Below are positions 50,636 through 59,955 of a DNA stretch of 64,000 nt, piece by piece (the first letter of the stretch is position 1; every line of letters begins with the position of its first letter). Origin of the DNA: Tetragenococcus halophilus subsp. halophilus DSM 20339. GTDB lineage: Bacteria > Bacillota > Bacilli > Lactobacillales > Enterococcaceae. The notes under the pieces were generated by a model. It was given only the letters and a program-made list of their open reading frames with translations. It was not told the DNA's origin and ran no database searches. Location: NCBI RefSeq assembly GCF_003841405.1, contig NZ_PXYA01000002.1, forward strand, positions 740,211 through 804,210, written 5' to 3'. The position numbers and the translations under genes are program-made.

Positions 50636-51667
50636 TTATACATTGTATTTATCTAAGGAAAATTGGACGATTTTCTCACATAAATCAGAAAAATGAATAC
50701 CATGAGCTGCAGCTTCTTGTGGAAGTAAACTAGTAGGTGTCATTCCAGGTAAACTGTTGGCTTCAATGCAATAGATCTTAAATTCAGAAGTTACCATAAA
50801 ATCGATTCTAGAATAAACGGACAATCCTAAAGTATTATGGGTTAAAAGGGCTAGATCGCTCAATTTTTTTGTTAATTCCTCAGAAATTTCTGCAGGAGTA
50901 ATCTCGGTAGTTGCACCTTCTTGATACTTATTTTCATAGTTATAAAAACCGTGTTTAGGGATGATTTCAATGACAGGTAAAACAGAGTCACCTAAAATAC
51001 CTACAGAAAACTCTCTTCCAGTAATTTTTTCTTCAATCATTATTTTACTTTGAAACTTTTCAGCTGCTTTTACTGCTTCATCTAAATGAGTATCTTCTTC
51101 TAACATTTCTACGCCAATACTTGAACCATTATCAATCGGCTTTACTACGCAAGGAGCAGAAATTTTTCTTTGATAGAATGAATCGATCATTTCCCAATTA
51201 GGCGTTAATATATGATTTGATACCATCAATTTTTTTGAAACTTCTTTATCCATCGCTAATAAACTACTCTTATAATCACTGCCTGAATACTTAATATTAT
51301 AAATATCAAAAAGGGCTTGTAGTTTTCCATTTTCGCCAATACCGCCATGTAATGCTAAAAAGCAAAAATCAGCACTTTTACAAATAGAAATGACATTATT
51401 TCCAACTAAGTCGTTTTGTTGTTGACTGAACTTAGTTAAATTTTCTAAAGCTGGTTCTTTTTTACCAATAGAATAGTCTCTGTTTTTATTATTTTTTGTT
51501 TGCTTTTGTAAGGATTCTTCGAAATTATTTGCATCCATGCCTAAATAAATATCTAACAGTAAAACGCTATGACCTTTTTCTTCTAAAGCTGTTGCTATTT
51601 TTCCACCTGAAGATAAAGACACGTCTCTTTCATAACTCAAACCGCCTGCAAGTACCACGATATCCAT
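50636..51667 (-). CDS. ddl: D-alanine--D-alanine ligase
   Basis: A 343-residue ATP-grasp ligase. N-terminal VVLAGGLSYERDVSLSSGG; FCFLALHGGIGENGKLQALFD; KYSGSDYKSSLLAMDKEVSKKLM; KPIDNGSSIGVEML; the omega-loop region HGFYNYENKYQ; and IYCIEANSLPGMTPTSLLPQEAAAHGI are the Ddl signature in order. It joins two D-alanines for cell wall precursor synthesis. Between the domains there is an insertion of about 20 residues (LQKQTKNNKNRDYSIG) not present in most housekeeping Ddl, so it may be an accessory ligase. IS-A3 is inserted 32 bases upstream of the start. Confidence 0.87.
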   Translation of the reverse strand: MDIVVLAGGLSYERDVSLSSGGKIATALEEKGHSVLLLDIYLGMDANNFEESLQKQTKNNKNRDYSIGKKEPALENLTKFSQQQNDLVGNNVISICKSADFCFLALHGGIGENGKLQALFDIYNIKYSGSDYKSSLLAMDKEVSKKLMVSNHILTPNWEMIDSFYQRKISAPCVVKPIDNGSSIGVEMLEEDTHLDEAVKAAEKFQSKIMIEEKITGREFSVGILGDSVLPVIEIIPKHGFYNYENKYQEGATTEITPAEISEELTKKLSDLALLTHNTLGLSVYSRIDFMVTSEFKIYCIEANSLPGMTPTSLLPQEAAAHGIHFSDLCEKIVQFSLDKYNV

Positions 51668-51699
51668 CTTTTCTATCTCCTCTCGAGCTTATATAAACT

Positions 51700-53086
51700 C
51701 ACTAGTGGTGCATGAAACATTTTAAATTCACTCATTATGTTTCACACTATTTCCATCCATAAAAAAATCCTTTATACTGAGCTTGGATGACTTATCCAAG
51801 ACCAATACAAAGGACAACAACATGGATAAGTATAAAACAATTTCAGCTTTTAATAAATGGCTTTCGAACATAAATTTCAAAAATTTACCTTTTTCTATTC
51901 GTGAGAAAATTTCGCAAGCCGACAAGTATCATAAAAAGTTTGATTTTGAACACTTTTTGAAAGTGTTTCTCTATGGCATCGACAATGAGTGCGAAAGTTT
52001 ACGTGAAATAGATACAGCGTTTGTTTCGCCTGATCTACAACAGACCATGGCGTTAGATTCGATTAGTCATTCGCAGCTTTCCCGTGAGCTCGCCCAGATG
52101 GATGACGAAATTTTGTGGGCGATCTTCGCCCAATTACTGGAGAAAGTACGGTCAAAAATACCGGTGACCAAACGAAACGCACTCTATCTCGTGGATTCTT
52201 CCACCTTTCCGTTAAATACCACTCGGTACCCTTGGGCGGACTTTCGCTCAACCAAAGCGGGGATCAAACTGCACTTAAAACTCTGTTTTATGGATAAAGA
52301 ACACTTGTATCCGGATCAGTTTGAAGTCACGAATGCGGTAGAACATGATGACAATCACTTAGAAGTTTTTGTCAATCAACCGGAAGCGACCTATATCTTT
52401 GATCGTGGCTATATTGATTACGAGCGACTGGACGAGATGGAAGCTGACGGCTACTTTTTCGTCACAAGAGTGAAGAAAAACGCCAAAGTTCATGTCCTAG
52501 AAACTTATGAACCTTCTCAGAGTAAAAACATTTTGCGTGACCAAATGGTAGTGTTAGGCACTCAGGTTTATTTCACTTCCCCGTTTCGCTTGGTCACGAT
52601 TCAGGATGAAAAAGGAAAACAATTACGCTTTGTCACCAACCGTTTTGATGTGACCGCCCAAGAAGTGGCCGACATGTACAAAGCGAGATGGCAAATTGAA
52701 CTATTTTTTAAGCATATCAAGCAACATATGACGATTAAAAAGCTATTTTCATACAGTGAAAAAGGGGTAAGCAATCAAATCATTCTCGCCATGATTGCCA
52801 GTCTATTGACGTATTTACTCAAAGTAGAGACAGGAAGTAAGAAATCCCCGTTCCAAATCAAGCGCCTATTAAAACATCTGCTTTTTCAACCTTTTGAAGA
52901 ATTGTGGGTATTACTCGTTCCTACGTGACGAAATAGCATTTGTCGTCGTTGCAACAGTATTCAGATAAATAATGAAAAAATTTTTTCTGGAAAAGTCATC
53001 CCTTGCGTAAGCATTTGATTTTTTTGTCATTTTTTAGAAAAAGTTAAAATCTGAATATTCTGATTATATTAATGCACCACTAGTGA
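51700..53086 (+). mobile_element. IS-A3, IS4-family insertion sequence, simple insertion
   Basis: The element is 1387 bp with the same 14-bp inverted repeats as IS-A1 and IS-A2. A 9-bp direct repeat ATATAAACT flanks it (51691-51699 and 53087-53095), which gives the target duplication length of this element and supports the reading of the ATTTTTAAT pair around the galactose block. It is inserted between ddl and its original upstream DNA. Confidence 0.94.
51822..52928 (+). CDS. IS4-family DDE transposase of IS-A3
   Basis: A 368-residue transposase nearly identical to IS-A1, starting at MDKYKTISAF 7 bases after AAAGGA. DDE residues (VDSSTF, FDRGYIDY, MYKARWQIELFFKHIK) are intact. It shares more positions with IS-A1 than with IS-A2. 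Confidence 0.92.
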   Translation: MDKYKTISAFNKWLSNINFKNLPFSIREKISQADKYHKKFDFEHFLKVFLYGIDNECESLREIDTAFVSPDLQQTMALDSISHSQLSRELAQMDDEILWAIFAQLLEKVRSKIPVTKRNALYLVDSSTFPLNTTRYPWADFRSTKAGIKLHLKLCFMDKEHLYPDQFEVTNAVEHDDNHLEVFVNQPEATYIFDRGYIDYERLDEMEADGYFFVTRVKKNAKVHVLETYEPSQSKNILRDQMVVLGTQVYFTSPFRLVTIQDEKGKQLRFVTNRFDVTAQEVADMYKARWQIELFFKHIKQHMTIKKLFSYSEKGVSNQIILAMIASLLTYLLKVETGSKKSPFQIKRLLKHLLFQPFEELWVLLVPT

Positions 53087-53285
53087 TATAAACTGTATTT
53101 TATACTTTTTAATCAATCAGAGCAAACGCTTTTTGGGTCTTTAACAGATTCAAACGTACTCGGATTTTTTATGAACTTCTATTTATTTTTTAAGGGAATA
53201 GATTGACAAAGCGATAAATTAAAGTTACTCTTTAGAAAAGAATCTAATTAGATATTTTTCTAAATAGTTGATTGGAGCTAAACAA

Positions 53286-53421
53286 ATGAGTTTTGAAGCT
53301 AGTTTTAAGGCGCTTTCGGATCCTGTGAGAAGAGAAATTCTACAAATGTTAAAAGATGGGCGTTTATCGGCTGGAGAGATCTCCCGTCATTTTGATATGA
53401 CAGCTGCTACTGTTTCTTATC
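53286..53421 (+). pseudogene. ArsR/SdpR-like regulator, 3' half lost at IS-C
   Basis: The fragment encodes MSFEASFKALSDPVRREILQ and the rest of an ArsR-type HTH up to TAATVSYH, then IS-C begins and adds SSFAHQIR and a stop. TTGGAGC precedes the ATG. The protein resembles autorepressors of the SdpR group. The missing C-terminal half is not on the other side of IS-C, where cfa begins after 56 bases, so the insertion was accompanied by a deletion. No target repeat is seen around IS-C. Confidence 0.85.
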
Positions 53422-54944
53422 ACTCAAGTTTCGCACACCAAATTCGGTAGATAAGCCTTGATATAATTGGGCAGCGTATCGATCCAGAGCTGCAGTTGAC
53501 TTTCAATGAAGTCTTGTAGTTTATGACTCGCTTTTTCACTGACTGCTTGCAAAATGTCCATTAGTTCTAATAAAGCCACCGACCAGTCAAGTTCTTTTAT
53601 TTGGTCAGCAAGTTCATAAAATAAGCCGCCTAAGGTCCGCTCGTCATTGGCACAGCGTTGTTGCCAACTTAATAAGATGTAGCGCGTGAACACAATGGTG
53701 GTATGACAAATCAAGGCTTGATAATTGCGCGTTTGGGTTTCTTGTGACAAATGAAGGAGAGATTTGGAAACTTTAAAGAACGTTTCTATGTCCCAGCGAA
53801 CCGAGTACGTCTTCACGATTTCTTGGGATGACAAAGTCAGGTCATCTGTCATAAGGGCTAACCAAGCACTTTGGTTATTCCGATTTTTGACAAAAACGAT
53901 TTTGACGGGGGTCTTCCCGCTGCTTGGCTGAACAATAATAGAGGAAATGATGGCTTCTTGACAGTATTCCTTTATTGACTTTTGGTAGAGTTCGCTTAAT
54001 TTATATAAACGTCTTTGATAAAAATATTGGGTCTTGCCATTTTTTGCCATACCTAGGGTATGGATGCCTAAATCATGCAAACGATCGATCATTTTAGGAG
54101 AGGTAAACCATTTATCCATTAACACATGACTGGCGTAAACGCCTTGATCAAGGGCTCTTTGCACCATCTCAATGGCCACATCAGGCATAGATCGTTGGGC
54201 TTCTTTGAAGCGTTTTGCCCCACTCGTTCTTTGATCACTTTCCGCTTGTTTTTGATTGACTTGGTTTTTGCCTGAAAGCAATCCAAAATCAATAGGAATA
54301 AAAGAGTACCCATCAGAAAAGCCTAAAGTTAGCATGCGATAGCCTTTATAACCTTTTTGTAAAGCATGATCCCAAAGGCGCGCCAAACCAGGCACTTTCT
54401 GACTTCGATTTCGATAGAACGTTGAGTCATCCAAAACAAGCGTACGTAGATGGGTACTTGGATCTGTTAATCGATGGATCTTTTCGATCACAGAAGCACT
54501 AAAACGAAGCAGAAAGCTACGCCAATTATTGTGCGGATCGTTCATCAAACGGTAAACGGTATCTTTCTTCATATATTGATCTGCTTCACGTCCGCTGAGG
54601 ACTTGGTTCAAGGTCTTGCCCTTAAACACTAAACTGAAAAGAAAAGTAAAAATAATGGCGGGAGAATAGCCTTTTTGCTTACAAATAGAGGTTTGTCGTA
54701 AACATTTCAGGACGTTCAGTTCAGAAAAAATTGCGTTCATTTCATTTGGTAATTGATTTTTGATGTTTTTTAAGTGTATCATAAGAGCAAGAACTCCTTG
54801 TTTTTAGATTTGTCGTTAAATCCATTATAAAACAAAAGGAGTTCTTTTTGTATCCTTTGAACAAAAGTCAAGCGAACCATTATTTTACTATCAGCGTTGT
54901 TCTATCAAAGGGACATCATCATTTTGGGTATGCGAAACTTGAGT
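53422..54944 (-). mobile_element. IS-C, IS4-family insertion sequence
   Basis: The element is 1523 bp. Ends are ACTCAAGTTTCGCACACC at 53422 and, on the opposite strand, ACTCAAGTTTCGCATACC at 54944, an inverted repeat with one mismatch. The transposase stop TGA lies inside the left end. No flanking direct repeat can be found, in keeping with an adjacent deletion. It is a single copy in this window. Confidence 0.88.
53424..54782 (-). CDS. IS4-family DDE transposase of IS-C
   Basis: A 452-residue transposase distantly related to that of IS-B. LRTLVLDDSTFYRN, SHVLMDKWFTSPKM and KTYSVRWDIETFFKVSK (the Y-(2)-R-(3)-E-(6)-K box) carry the catalytic Asp, Asp and Glu. AAGGAG lies 10 bases before the start. 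It ends inside the terminal repeat (NLVCET, stop 53424-53426). It looks intact. Confidence 0.92.
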   Translation of the reverse strand: MIHLKNIKNQLPNEMNAIFSELNVLKCLRQTSICKQKGYSPAIIFTFLFSLVFKGKTLNQVLSGREADQYMKKDTVYRLMNDPHNNWRSFLLRFSASVIEKIHRLTDPSTHLRTLVLDDSTFYRNRSQKVPGLARLWDHALQKGYKGYRMLTLGFSDGYSFIPIDFGLLSGKNQVNQKQAESDQRTSGAKRFKEAQRSMPDVAIEMVQRALDQGVYASHVLMDKWFTSPKMIDRLHDLGIHTLGMAKNGKTQYFYQRRLYKLSELYQKSIKEYCQEAIISSIIVQPSSGKTPVKIVFVKNRNNQSAWLALMTDDLTLSSQEIVKTYSVRWDIETFFKVSKSLLHLSQETQTRNYQALICHTTIVFTRYILLSWQQRCANDERTLGGLFYELADQIKELDWSVALLELMDILQAVSEKASHKLQDFIESQLQLWIDTLPNYIKAYLPNLVCET

Positions 54945-55000
54945 ATATAAGTATACACTTGCAGAACAAGAATACAAATTTTAAAGGTGGAGTGTTTTTA

Positions 55001-56182
55001 ATGTTAGAAAAGAAAACGTATGATAAGCTTTTAGGTCATGCTTTTGATATTCCAGTAAAGGTAGAGTACTGGGACGGAACAAGCGAAGTTTATGGCGAAG
55101 GCACGCCTGAGACTGTGATCCAATTAAAAAAGGCGATCCCTATTAAAGAGCTAACTTCACTTCCTACATTAACTTTAGGTGAAGCGTACATGAACGGTGA
55201 TATTGAGGTGAAGGGTGACCTACAAGAACTCGTTGCTTCTGCTTATCGAAGTGTAAACAGCTTTGTAACAGATAACAGTGGATTTTTGAAGTTCTTACCT
55301 AAAATTTCTCATTCAGAAAAAAATTCCAAAGAAGATGTGCAAAGTCATTATGATATCGGTAATGATTTTTATCGTCTGTGGTTAGATAAAACGATGACTT
55401 ATTCTTGTGCTTACTTTAAAGATGAAAATGATACGCTTGAACAAGCGCAAAAAAATAAAGTACGTCATGTTTTAACAAAATTAAACCCGGAACGCGGAAA
55501 AACTTTAGTAGATATTGGTTGTGGCTGGGGCTCTGTACTTTTTATGGCAGCTGAAGAATTTGGACTTAAAGCTACTGGGATTACCTTAAGTCAAGAACAA
55601 TATGACCAAGTTAAAGAAGAAATTAAAACTAGAGGCCTAGAAGGTCAAGTGGACGTTTATTTAGAAGATTATCGTGAAGTTGAAGAAAAATTTGACTACG
55701 CAACATCTATTGGTATGTTTGAACACGTAGGCAAAGAAAACTTACCTAAGTACTTTGAACAAGTGCAAAAACTACTTGTTCCTAATGGCCGTGCGTTGAT
55801 TCATGGTATTACTGGTCAGCATGAGGGCGTAGGTAGTGATCCATTTCTTTCTAAATATATCTTTCCAGGTGGATATATCCCAAATGTTGCCGAAAACTTG
55901 ACAAATATTATGAACGCAGGTTTACAATTGACAGATCTTGAACCATTAAGACGTCATTATCAAAAAACACTTGAAATTTGGTATCAAAATTATTTAGAAC
56001 ATATTGATACGGTTGTCGATCGATATGGCGAACCGTTCTCACGTATGTGGTCATTGTATCTACAAGCTTGTGCAGCTTCTTTTGAAGCAGGTAATATTGA
56101 TGTTATGCAATATCTATTGGTCAACGGCACAAGTGGTTACGGTCTACCAATGACTAGAGAATATATGTACAAAAATTCGTAA
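55001..56182 (+). CDS. cfa: Cyclopropane-fatty-acyl-phospholipid synthase
   Basis: A 393-residue SAM-dependent enzyme that adds a methylene bridge to unsaturated acyl chains of membrane phospholipids. Start ATG 55001 (MLEKKTYDKLLGHAFDIP) follows AAAGGTGG; the longer reading frame upstream is IS-C and flank sequence. DVQSHYDIGNDFYRLWLDKTMTYSCAYF, LVDIGCGWGSVLFMAAEE (SAM site), GITLSQEQYDQ, SIGMFEHVGKENLPKYFEQ and FPGGYIPN are intact. IS-C cut the original upstream region 56 bases before the start, so its promoter may now differ. Confidence 0.94.
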   Translation: MLEKKTYDKLLGHAFDIPVKVEYWDGTSEVYGEGTPETVIQLKKAIPIKELTSLPTLTLGEAYMNGDIEVKGDLQELVASAYRSVNSFVTDNSGFLKFLPKISHSEKNSKEDVQSHYDIGNDFYRLWLDKTMTYSCAYFKDENDTLEQAQKNKVRHVLTKLNPERGKTLVDIGCGWGSVLFMAAEEFGLKATGITLSQEQYDQVKEEIKTRGLEGQVDVYLEDYREVEEKFDYATSIGMFEHVGKENLPKYFEQVQKLLVPNGRALIHGITGQHEGVGSDPFLSKYIFPGGYIPNVAENLTNIMNAGLQLTDLEPLRRHYQKTLEIWYQNYLEHIDTVVDRYGEPFSRMWSLYLQACAASFEAGNIDVMQYLLVNGTSGYGLPMTREYMYKNS

Positions 56183-56212
56183 GATAGATGTGGTATTAAA
56201 ATCTAAACAAAT

Positions 56213-56252
56213 AAAAAATTAGCCAGACAGCATGTTGTCTGGCTAATTTTTT
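56213..56252. terminator. Bidirectional terminator after cfa
   Basis: AAAAAATTAGCCAGACA and TGTCTGGCTAATTTTTT are exact 17-bp arms with a 6-base loop. It separates cfa from the convergent acetyltransferase. Confidence 0.94.
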
Positions 56253-56254
56253 AT

Positions 56255-56737
56255 CTATAAATCAAGTTGCATATAAATAGAATTTCCTATTGGATTATCA
56301 TTATAACTTTCTATTTCATAAAAGCCATGCTTTTTATAATTAACAATTGCTGCTTTTAAGTGAGGCAAAGTATCCAACAATATATGTTGATAACCAATTT
56401 GGCGACTTTCTTCAATAATTGTATCCATTAAATGTGTGCCGATATGTTTCCTTCTAAATGCGGGACGAACATAGAATCGTTTTATTTCACAATAGTGGTT
56501 GTCCAACTTTTTCAAACCAATACAACCAGCTAGTTTGCTGTTATAGTAAGCTAAGTATAAGCGACCATCAGGCAAACCATATTTCTTTTCTAAATTTTCT
56601 AGTTCATCACTATAATTTTGCATTGCTAAATAGTTATTTATTTGTTTATCTTGCGTGATTAACATATTCGTATATTCGTTAAATAATTTTTTTATTTCAT
56701 AGGGATAATCATAGGCAGATATGATTTTAATTGCCAT
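56255..56737 (-). CDS. GNAT acetyltransferase
   Basis: A 160-residue N-acetyltransferase. ATG 56737 (MAIKIISAYDYPYE) follows GGAGGTGG. KLAGCIGLKKLDNHYCEIKRFYV and RRKHIGTHLMDTIIEESRQIGYQHILLDT form the acetyl-CoA site, with the C-terminal NYKKHGFYEIESY. Substrate unknown. It follows another acetyltransferase gene on the same strand, 30 bases upstream. Confidence 0.87.
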   Translation of the reverse strand: MAIKIISAYDYPYEIKKLFNEYTNMLITQDKQINNYLAMQNYSDELENLEKKYGLPDGRLYLAYYNSKLAGCIGLKKLDNHYCEIKRFYVRPAFRRKHIGTHLMDTIIEESRQIGYQHILLDTLPHLKAAIVNYKKHGFYEIESYNDNPIGNSIYMQLDL

Positions 56738-56767
56738 TTTCGCCACCTCCACTATCTATCGTAAACA

Positions 56768-57298
56768 CTATTCGTTAAATGCATCTAAATAACAAATTGT
56801 CCCTTGTACATTTTTTAAGCTGGCCGGATATAATTCTTTAACAAAGTAGGCATCATCAGGAACAGGAAAAGGCGCTTGTATATTAAAATGACTGGCTAAT
56901 TGATAACCAAATTTTGAATAATATGCTGGATGACCTAAGATACTGATAAAAGGATAATTTTCTTTTTTAGCTCGTATTTCTAGTTCTTCTAACAACATAG
57001 CACCGATTCCTTGTTTTTGCATTTCTGGTAGAACAGCAAGTGGCGCTAGGCAGAGTCCTGTGCTAAGAAGATTACTATCTTCATAAACATCTACTTCACT
57101 TAAAAGTCCATGACCGACAATAGTATTATCTTTTAAAGCAACTATTTCGAGATAATTTTGGTAAGTGGCATCTTTTCGTAAATTAGCGGCTAGTTCTGCT
57201 TCATTTCCGTAACCTTCTTCAGTATTTGTAAATGCTTTGCGAATTAAACTGTCTACCGTTTGGTAATCTGAGTGTTCAATTGTTTTTAATGTAACCAT
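56768..57298 (-). CDS. GNAT acetyltransferase, YhbS-like
   Basis: A 176-residue N-acetyltransferase of the YhbS branch. LCLAPLAVLPEMQKQGIGAMLLEELEIRAKKENYPFISILGHPAYYSKFGYQLA is the conserved stretch, here split by the acetyl-CoA loop QKQGIGAMLL. AAAGGAG lies before the ATG. Probably co-transcribed with the acetyltransferase gene downstream. Confidence 0.87.
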   Translation of the reverse strand: MVTLKTIEHSDYQTVDSLIRKAFTNTEEGYGNEAELAANLRKDATYQNYLEIVALKDNTIVGHGLLSEVDVYEDSNLLSTGLCLAPLAVLPEMQKQGIGAMLLEELEIRAKKENYPFISILGHPAYYSKFGYQLASHFNIQAPFPVPDDAYFVKELYPASLKNVQGTICYLDAFNE

Positions 57299-57524
57299 TA
57301 TTTACTCCTTTATCTAACAACTTTTTGTTCATTTTACTTATTCATTCTACTAATTTTCGGTAAAAAAATAAAGCTACACAACGGTATTTTGCTTATATTT
57401 AGTCTTTGTGTTAAGTTGAATAGTATGTGAATGCGAAAATGGCGCATTATTGTGGCACTGCAAATTTGAAACTTTCAAAACTTTTGAAATTATACTAAGT
57501 AATATAAAAGATTTATATTACTTA

Positions 57525-59086
57525 CTAAAACTTGAAACCTACTTTTCGATACGTATCCCTTGGTATACTAAGCATCTTATGCACAAAATTAACTTCAACC
57601 TGCTTGCTTGAGCTGTTTTTGTATAGAGGAAGGTAGTTTTTCAAGGAACTGTTCGATAATGTTATTTAATACGGCTTCATCCAAAACATATTCATCCGCA
57701 AAAGCTTCTTGGAATAAAACGAGTAATTGCAGAATGGCTTCCGATACAGAAAGCTCGGAAAGCTCATCAATGAGAAGATAAAATAACTCGCCAAGCGTTC
57801 GGTCGTCTTTACTTTCACGTTCTTGCACCGCTAGGATCATATAACCGATAGCTACCAGTGTCGTATGCGCAAAGATCCCGTCATAAGAAATCCCTTGGTA
57901 CTTGGCTAATTTTAAGTATTGTTTGCACATCTTGAAGTAGACTTCCACCGACCAGCGTCTAGCATAGAGCTGAATGATCTCGTCTTCGGTCAGATCGATA
58001 TCGGTCGAAGCTAAGACCAAATAGTCGTTTCGTTTATTGCGATTGCGAATATATACCAACTTAATGGGAAGGATTTTCCCTTCTACGACAGCTTCTACTT
58101 GGACACTCAAAAGATAGCGAGAACGACCGCGGCGTTTCTTGTTTCGTTTGAAGATTTCTTTGACATCCATCTTTTGGCCTTGATAACGGTAGTAGATCTT
58201 TTGACTACGTTTAACCATCGCTACGCAGTGGCATTTCAGGTCACGGATCTGTTGGAACATTTTGGGACTGGAAAACCAAGTATCGAATAAGACATAATCC
58301 GCATGGATCCCTTGGTTCAAAGCCGATCGAAGCAGTTCCAGTGTCACTTCCGTACCTTTACGAAGCGCTTGAGCTTTACGTTTCCCCTATTCGTGCGTTG
58401 ATCCCGATATCAAGATCAGATTGGAGCTTTCTTTTCCGGAGAGCAACGAAAAAGCAACAGGGACAAAGCTATTGCCATCACTCCAGCCTAATTGTAAATA
58501 ACGAAATCCTTTGAAATATTTTTTCTTGGCATGGTCGTATTGTAAAGCGGCACATTCCACTTTTTTCGCATTCAAGCGAGAATACATGGAGTCATCCACG
58601 ATAAACGTGGTCTTTCGGGCATCATCCGTCAATGGACGTAGGAAAGTAATGACGGATTTAGCCACTAAGATCAGTAATTTTGCCAATGAATGTGCGGATC
58701 ATTCAAAACGTTGCGAAATGTTTTATCTGAAAATGATAGCTGTTCCTTTTGCTTTTGGTAAAACCGATAGGTAGAACCGTTGGTAAAGATCGAAGCTAAT
58801 AGGAACGAAAAAATAACAGAAACGGAGAAACCCTTCCTGTGCACGGCATTCGATTTTTTAAGAGCAGAAGCTACATGGAACTGATGAAAAAATCAGACAC
58901 AGAGGTAGAAATTTTTTCTGAGTTTGGCGTTGTTTGTGTTATAATTGACATGGCATGAACACTCCTTGGTTAGTGGTTTTTCGTTGATTCTATTATACCA
59001 GGATTTGAGTGGTTCATGCTATTTTTGTATAAAAAAACGTTTATTTATCAAGGGATGAACTGTATTTTTGAACTTTCAAGTTTTAG
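57525..59086 (-). mobile_element. IS-B2, defective second copy of IS-B
   Basis: The copy is 1562 bp with the same ends as IS-B1 and flanking TTACTTA repeats (57518-57524, 59087-59093). It is almost identical to IS-B1 but has exactly five single-base deletions: C5 to C4, C4 to C3 and C3 to C2 (58381-58440), T5 to T4 (58677-58681) and A7 to A6 (58886-58891). All lie in homopolymers. The transposase is broken into fragments (57595-58347, 58387-58686 and a 5' remnant), so the element depends on IS-B1 for movement, unless the deletions are sequencing errors. Confidence 0.88.
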
Positions 59087-59301
59087 TTACTTAGTTGATG
59101 GGGGTGGTGAAAGCAAAAAGTTCGGATCCACTAAAATTAAAAATGGCTTCAGTAAGACAATTGTTTTTGAAAGTTTTGTTATCGCTAACACAAGGGTTAT
59201 GATGCTAAACCCGATGGATCTGATGATAAAGAAGTCCTAAAAATGTAATATTTTGTTTAAAAAAATAGTAACAAATAACAATCGGAAAGGTGTTGTGTTT
59301 T

Positions 59302-59602
59302 GTGAATAAATTAAAAAAATCATTGATTTTTGGGCTATCGCCTATTTTTTTACTAGCTGCTTGTGATAATGGAGAGACAGAAAATGCTACTGAGGCTCAA
59401 GGTGATGTTAATTATAGTGAGGAAGTGGATTATACAATTACAGGGATTGAGCCTGGGGCAGGTATTACGGAAGTTTCTTACGATACAATCGATAGCTAAT
59501 CTTGCTGGATGGAATCTTGAAGAAAGCTCAACTGATGGAGATAATGGTGAAATTTACGTAGATGTCTACAATAAAGTTAAGACTCTCTCTCGTAAGATCT
59601 AG
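59302..59602 (+). pseudogene. Glycine betaine-binding lipoprotein remnant (OpuAC-like)
   Basis: From a GTG start, MNKLKKSLIFGLSPIFLLAACDNGE is a lipoprotein signal with lipobox LAAC, then VDYTITGIEPGAGITEVSYDTIDS ends at a stop. The next frame continues ANLAGWNLEESSTDGDNGEIYVDV. The combination, with GIEPGAGI and NLAGWNLEESS, is characteristic of betaine/proline-betaine binding proteins, but only about 85 of the usual 300 residues remain, with a frameshift. A ribosome site AAAGGTG lies upstream. The gene is dead as read. Confidence 0.78.
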
Positions 59603-59721
59603 TTTTTTTGTTTTAAATAAATAATCAGAAGTAAAACAGGAAGAATGAAAGAGGTAATTTAATTCGAAACTGTTTTACTCCTGTTTCTTGTTTTTGTTAA
59701 AGATGTTTAGACTTCTATCAT
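59603..59721. other. Short intergenic region before tRNA-Asn
   Basis: An inverted repeat AGTAAAACAG (59630-59639) / CTGTTTTACT (59670-59679) is followed by T-rich DNA and may end transcription of the remnant gene. No gene is seen. Confidence 0.5.
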
Positions 59722-59795
59722 TCCGGCATAGCTCAGTTGGTAGTAGCGCATGACTGTTAATCATGATGTCGTAGGTTCGAGTCCTACTGCCGGAG
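59722..59795 (+). tRNA. tRNA-Asn (anticodon GTT)
   Basis: Acceptor TCCGGCA pairs with TGCCGGA, followed by discriminator G. The D-arm TAGCTCAGTTGGTAGTAGC, anticodon loop CTGTTAA with GTT at 59756-59758, and T-arm GTAGG-TTCGAGT-CCTAC are all present. No CCA is encoded. It stands alone and is followed by a terminator. Confidence 0.95.
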
Positions 59796-59805
59796 TATTT
59801 AACAA

Positions 59806-59837
59806 ACAGCGCCTAGGATTTTGGACGCTGTTTTTTT
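59806..59837 (+). terminator. Terminator after tRNA-Asn
   Basis: ACAGCG and CGCTGT pair around 14 bases, followed by seven T. Confidence 0.85.
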
Positions 59838-59955
59838 AGTTTTATTTAATTTATCGTTAAAATTTTTGATGTTTTTTCATAAAAATGCAACTGAATTGCA
59901 ATAATCTTCAGGTATAATAACAAATAGTTTGTAGAGAAGTTGGTGATTGAGTTAT

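Noticed and set aside
53422..54944. Simple insertion of IS-C with target duplication
   Set aside because: No direct repeat of 7-12 bases can be aligned at its ends.
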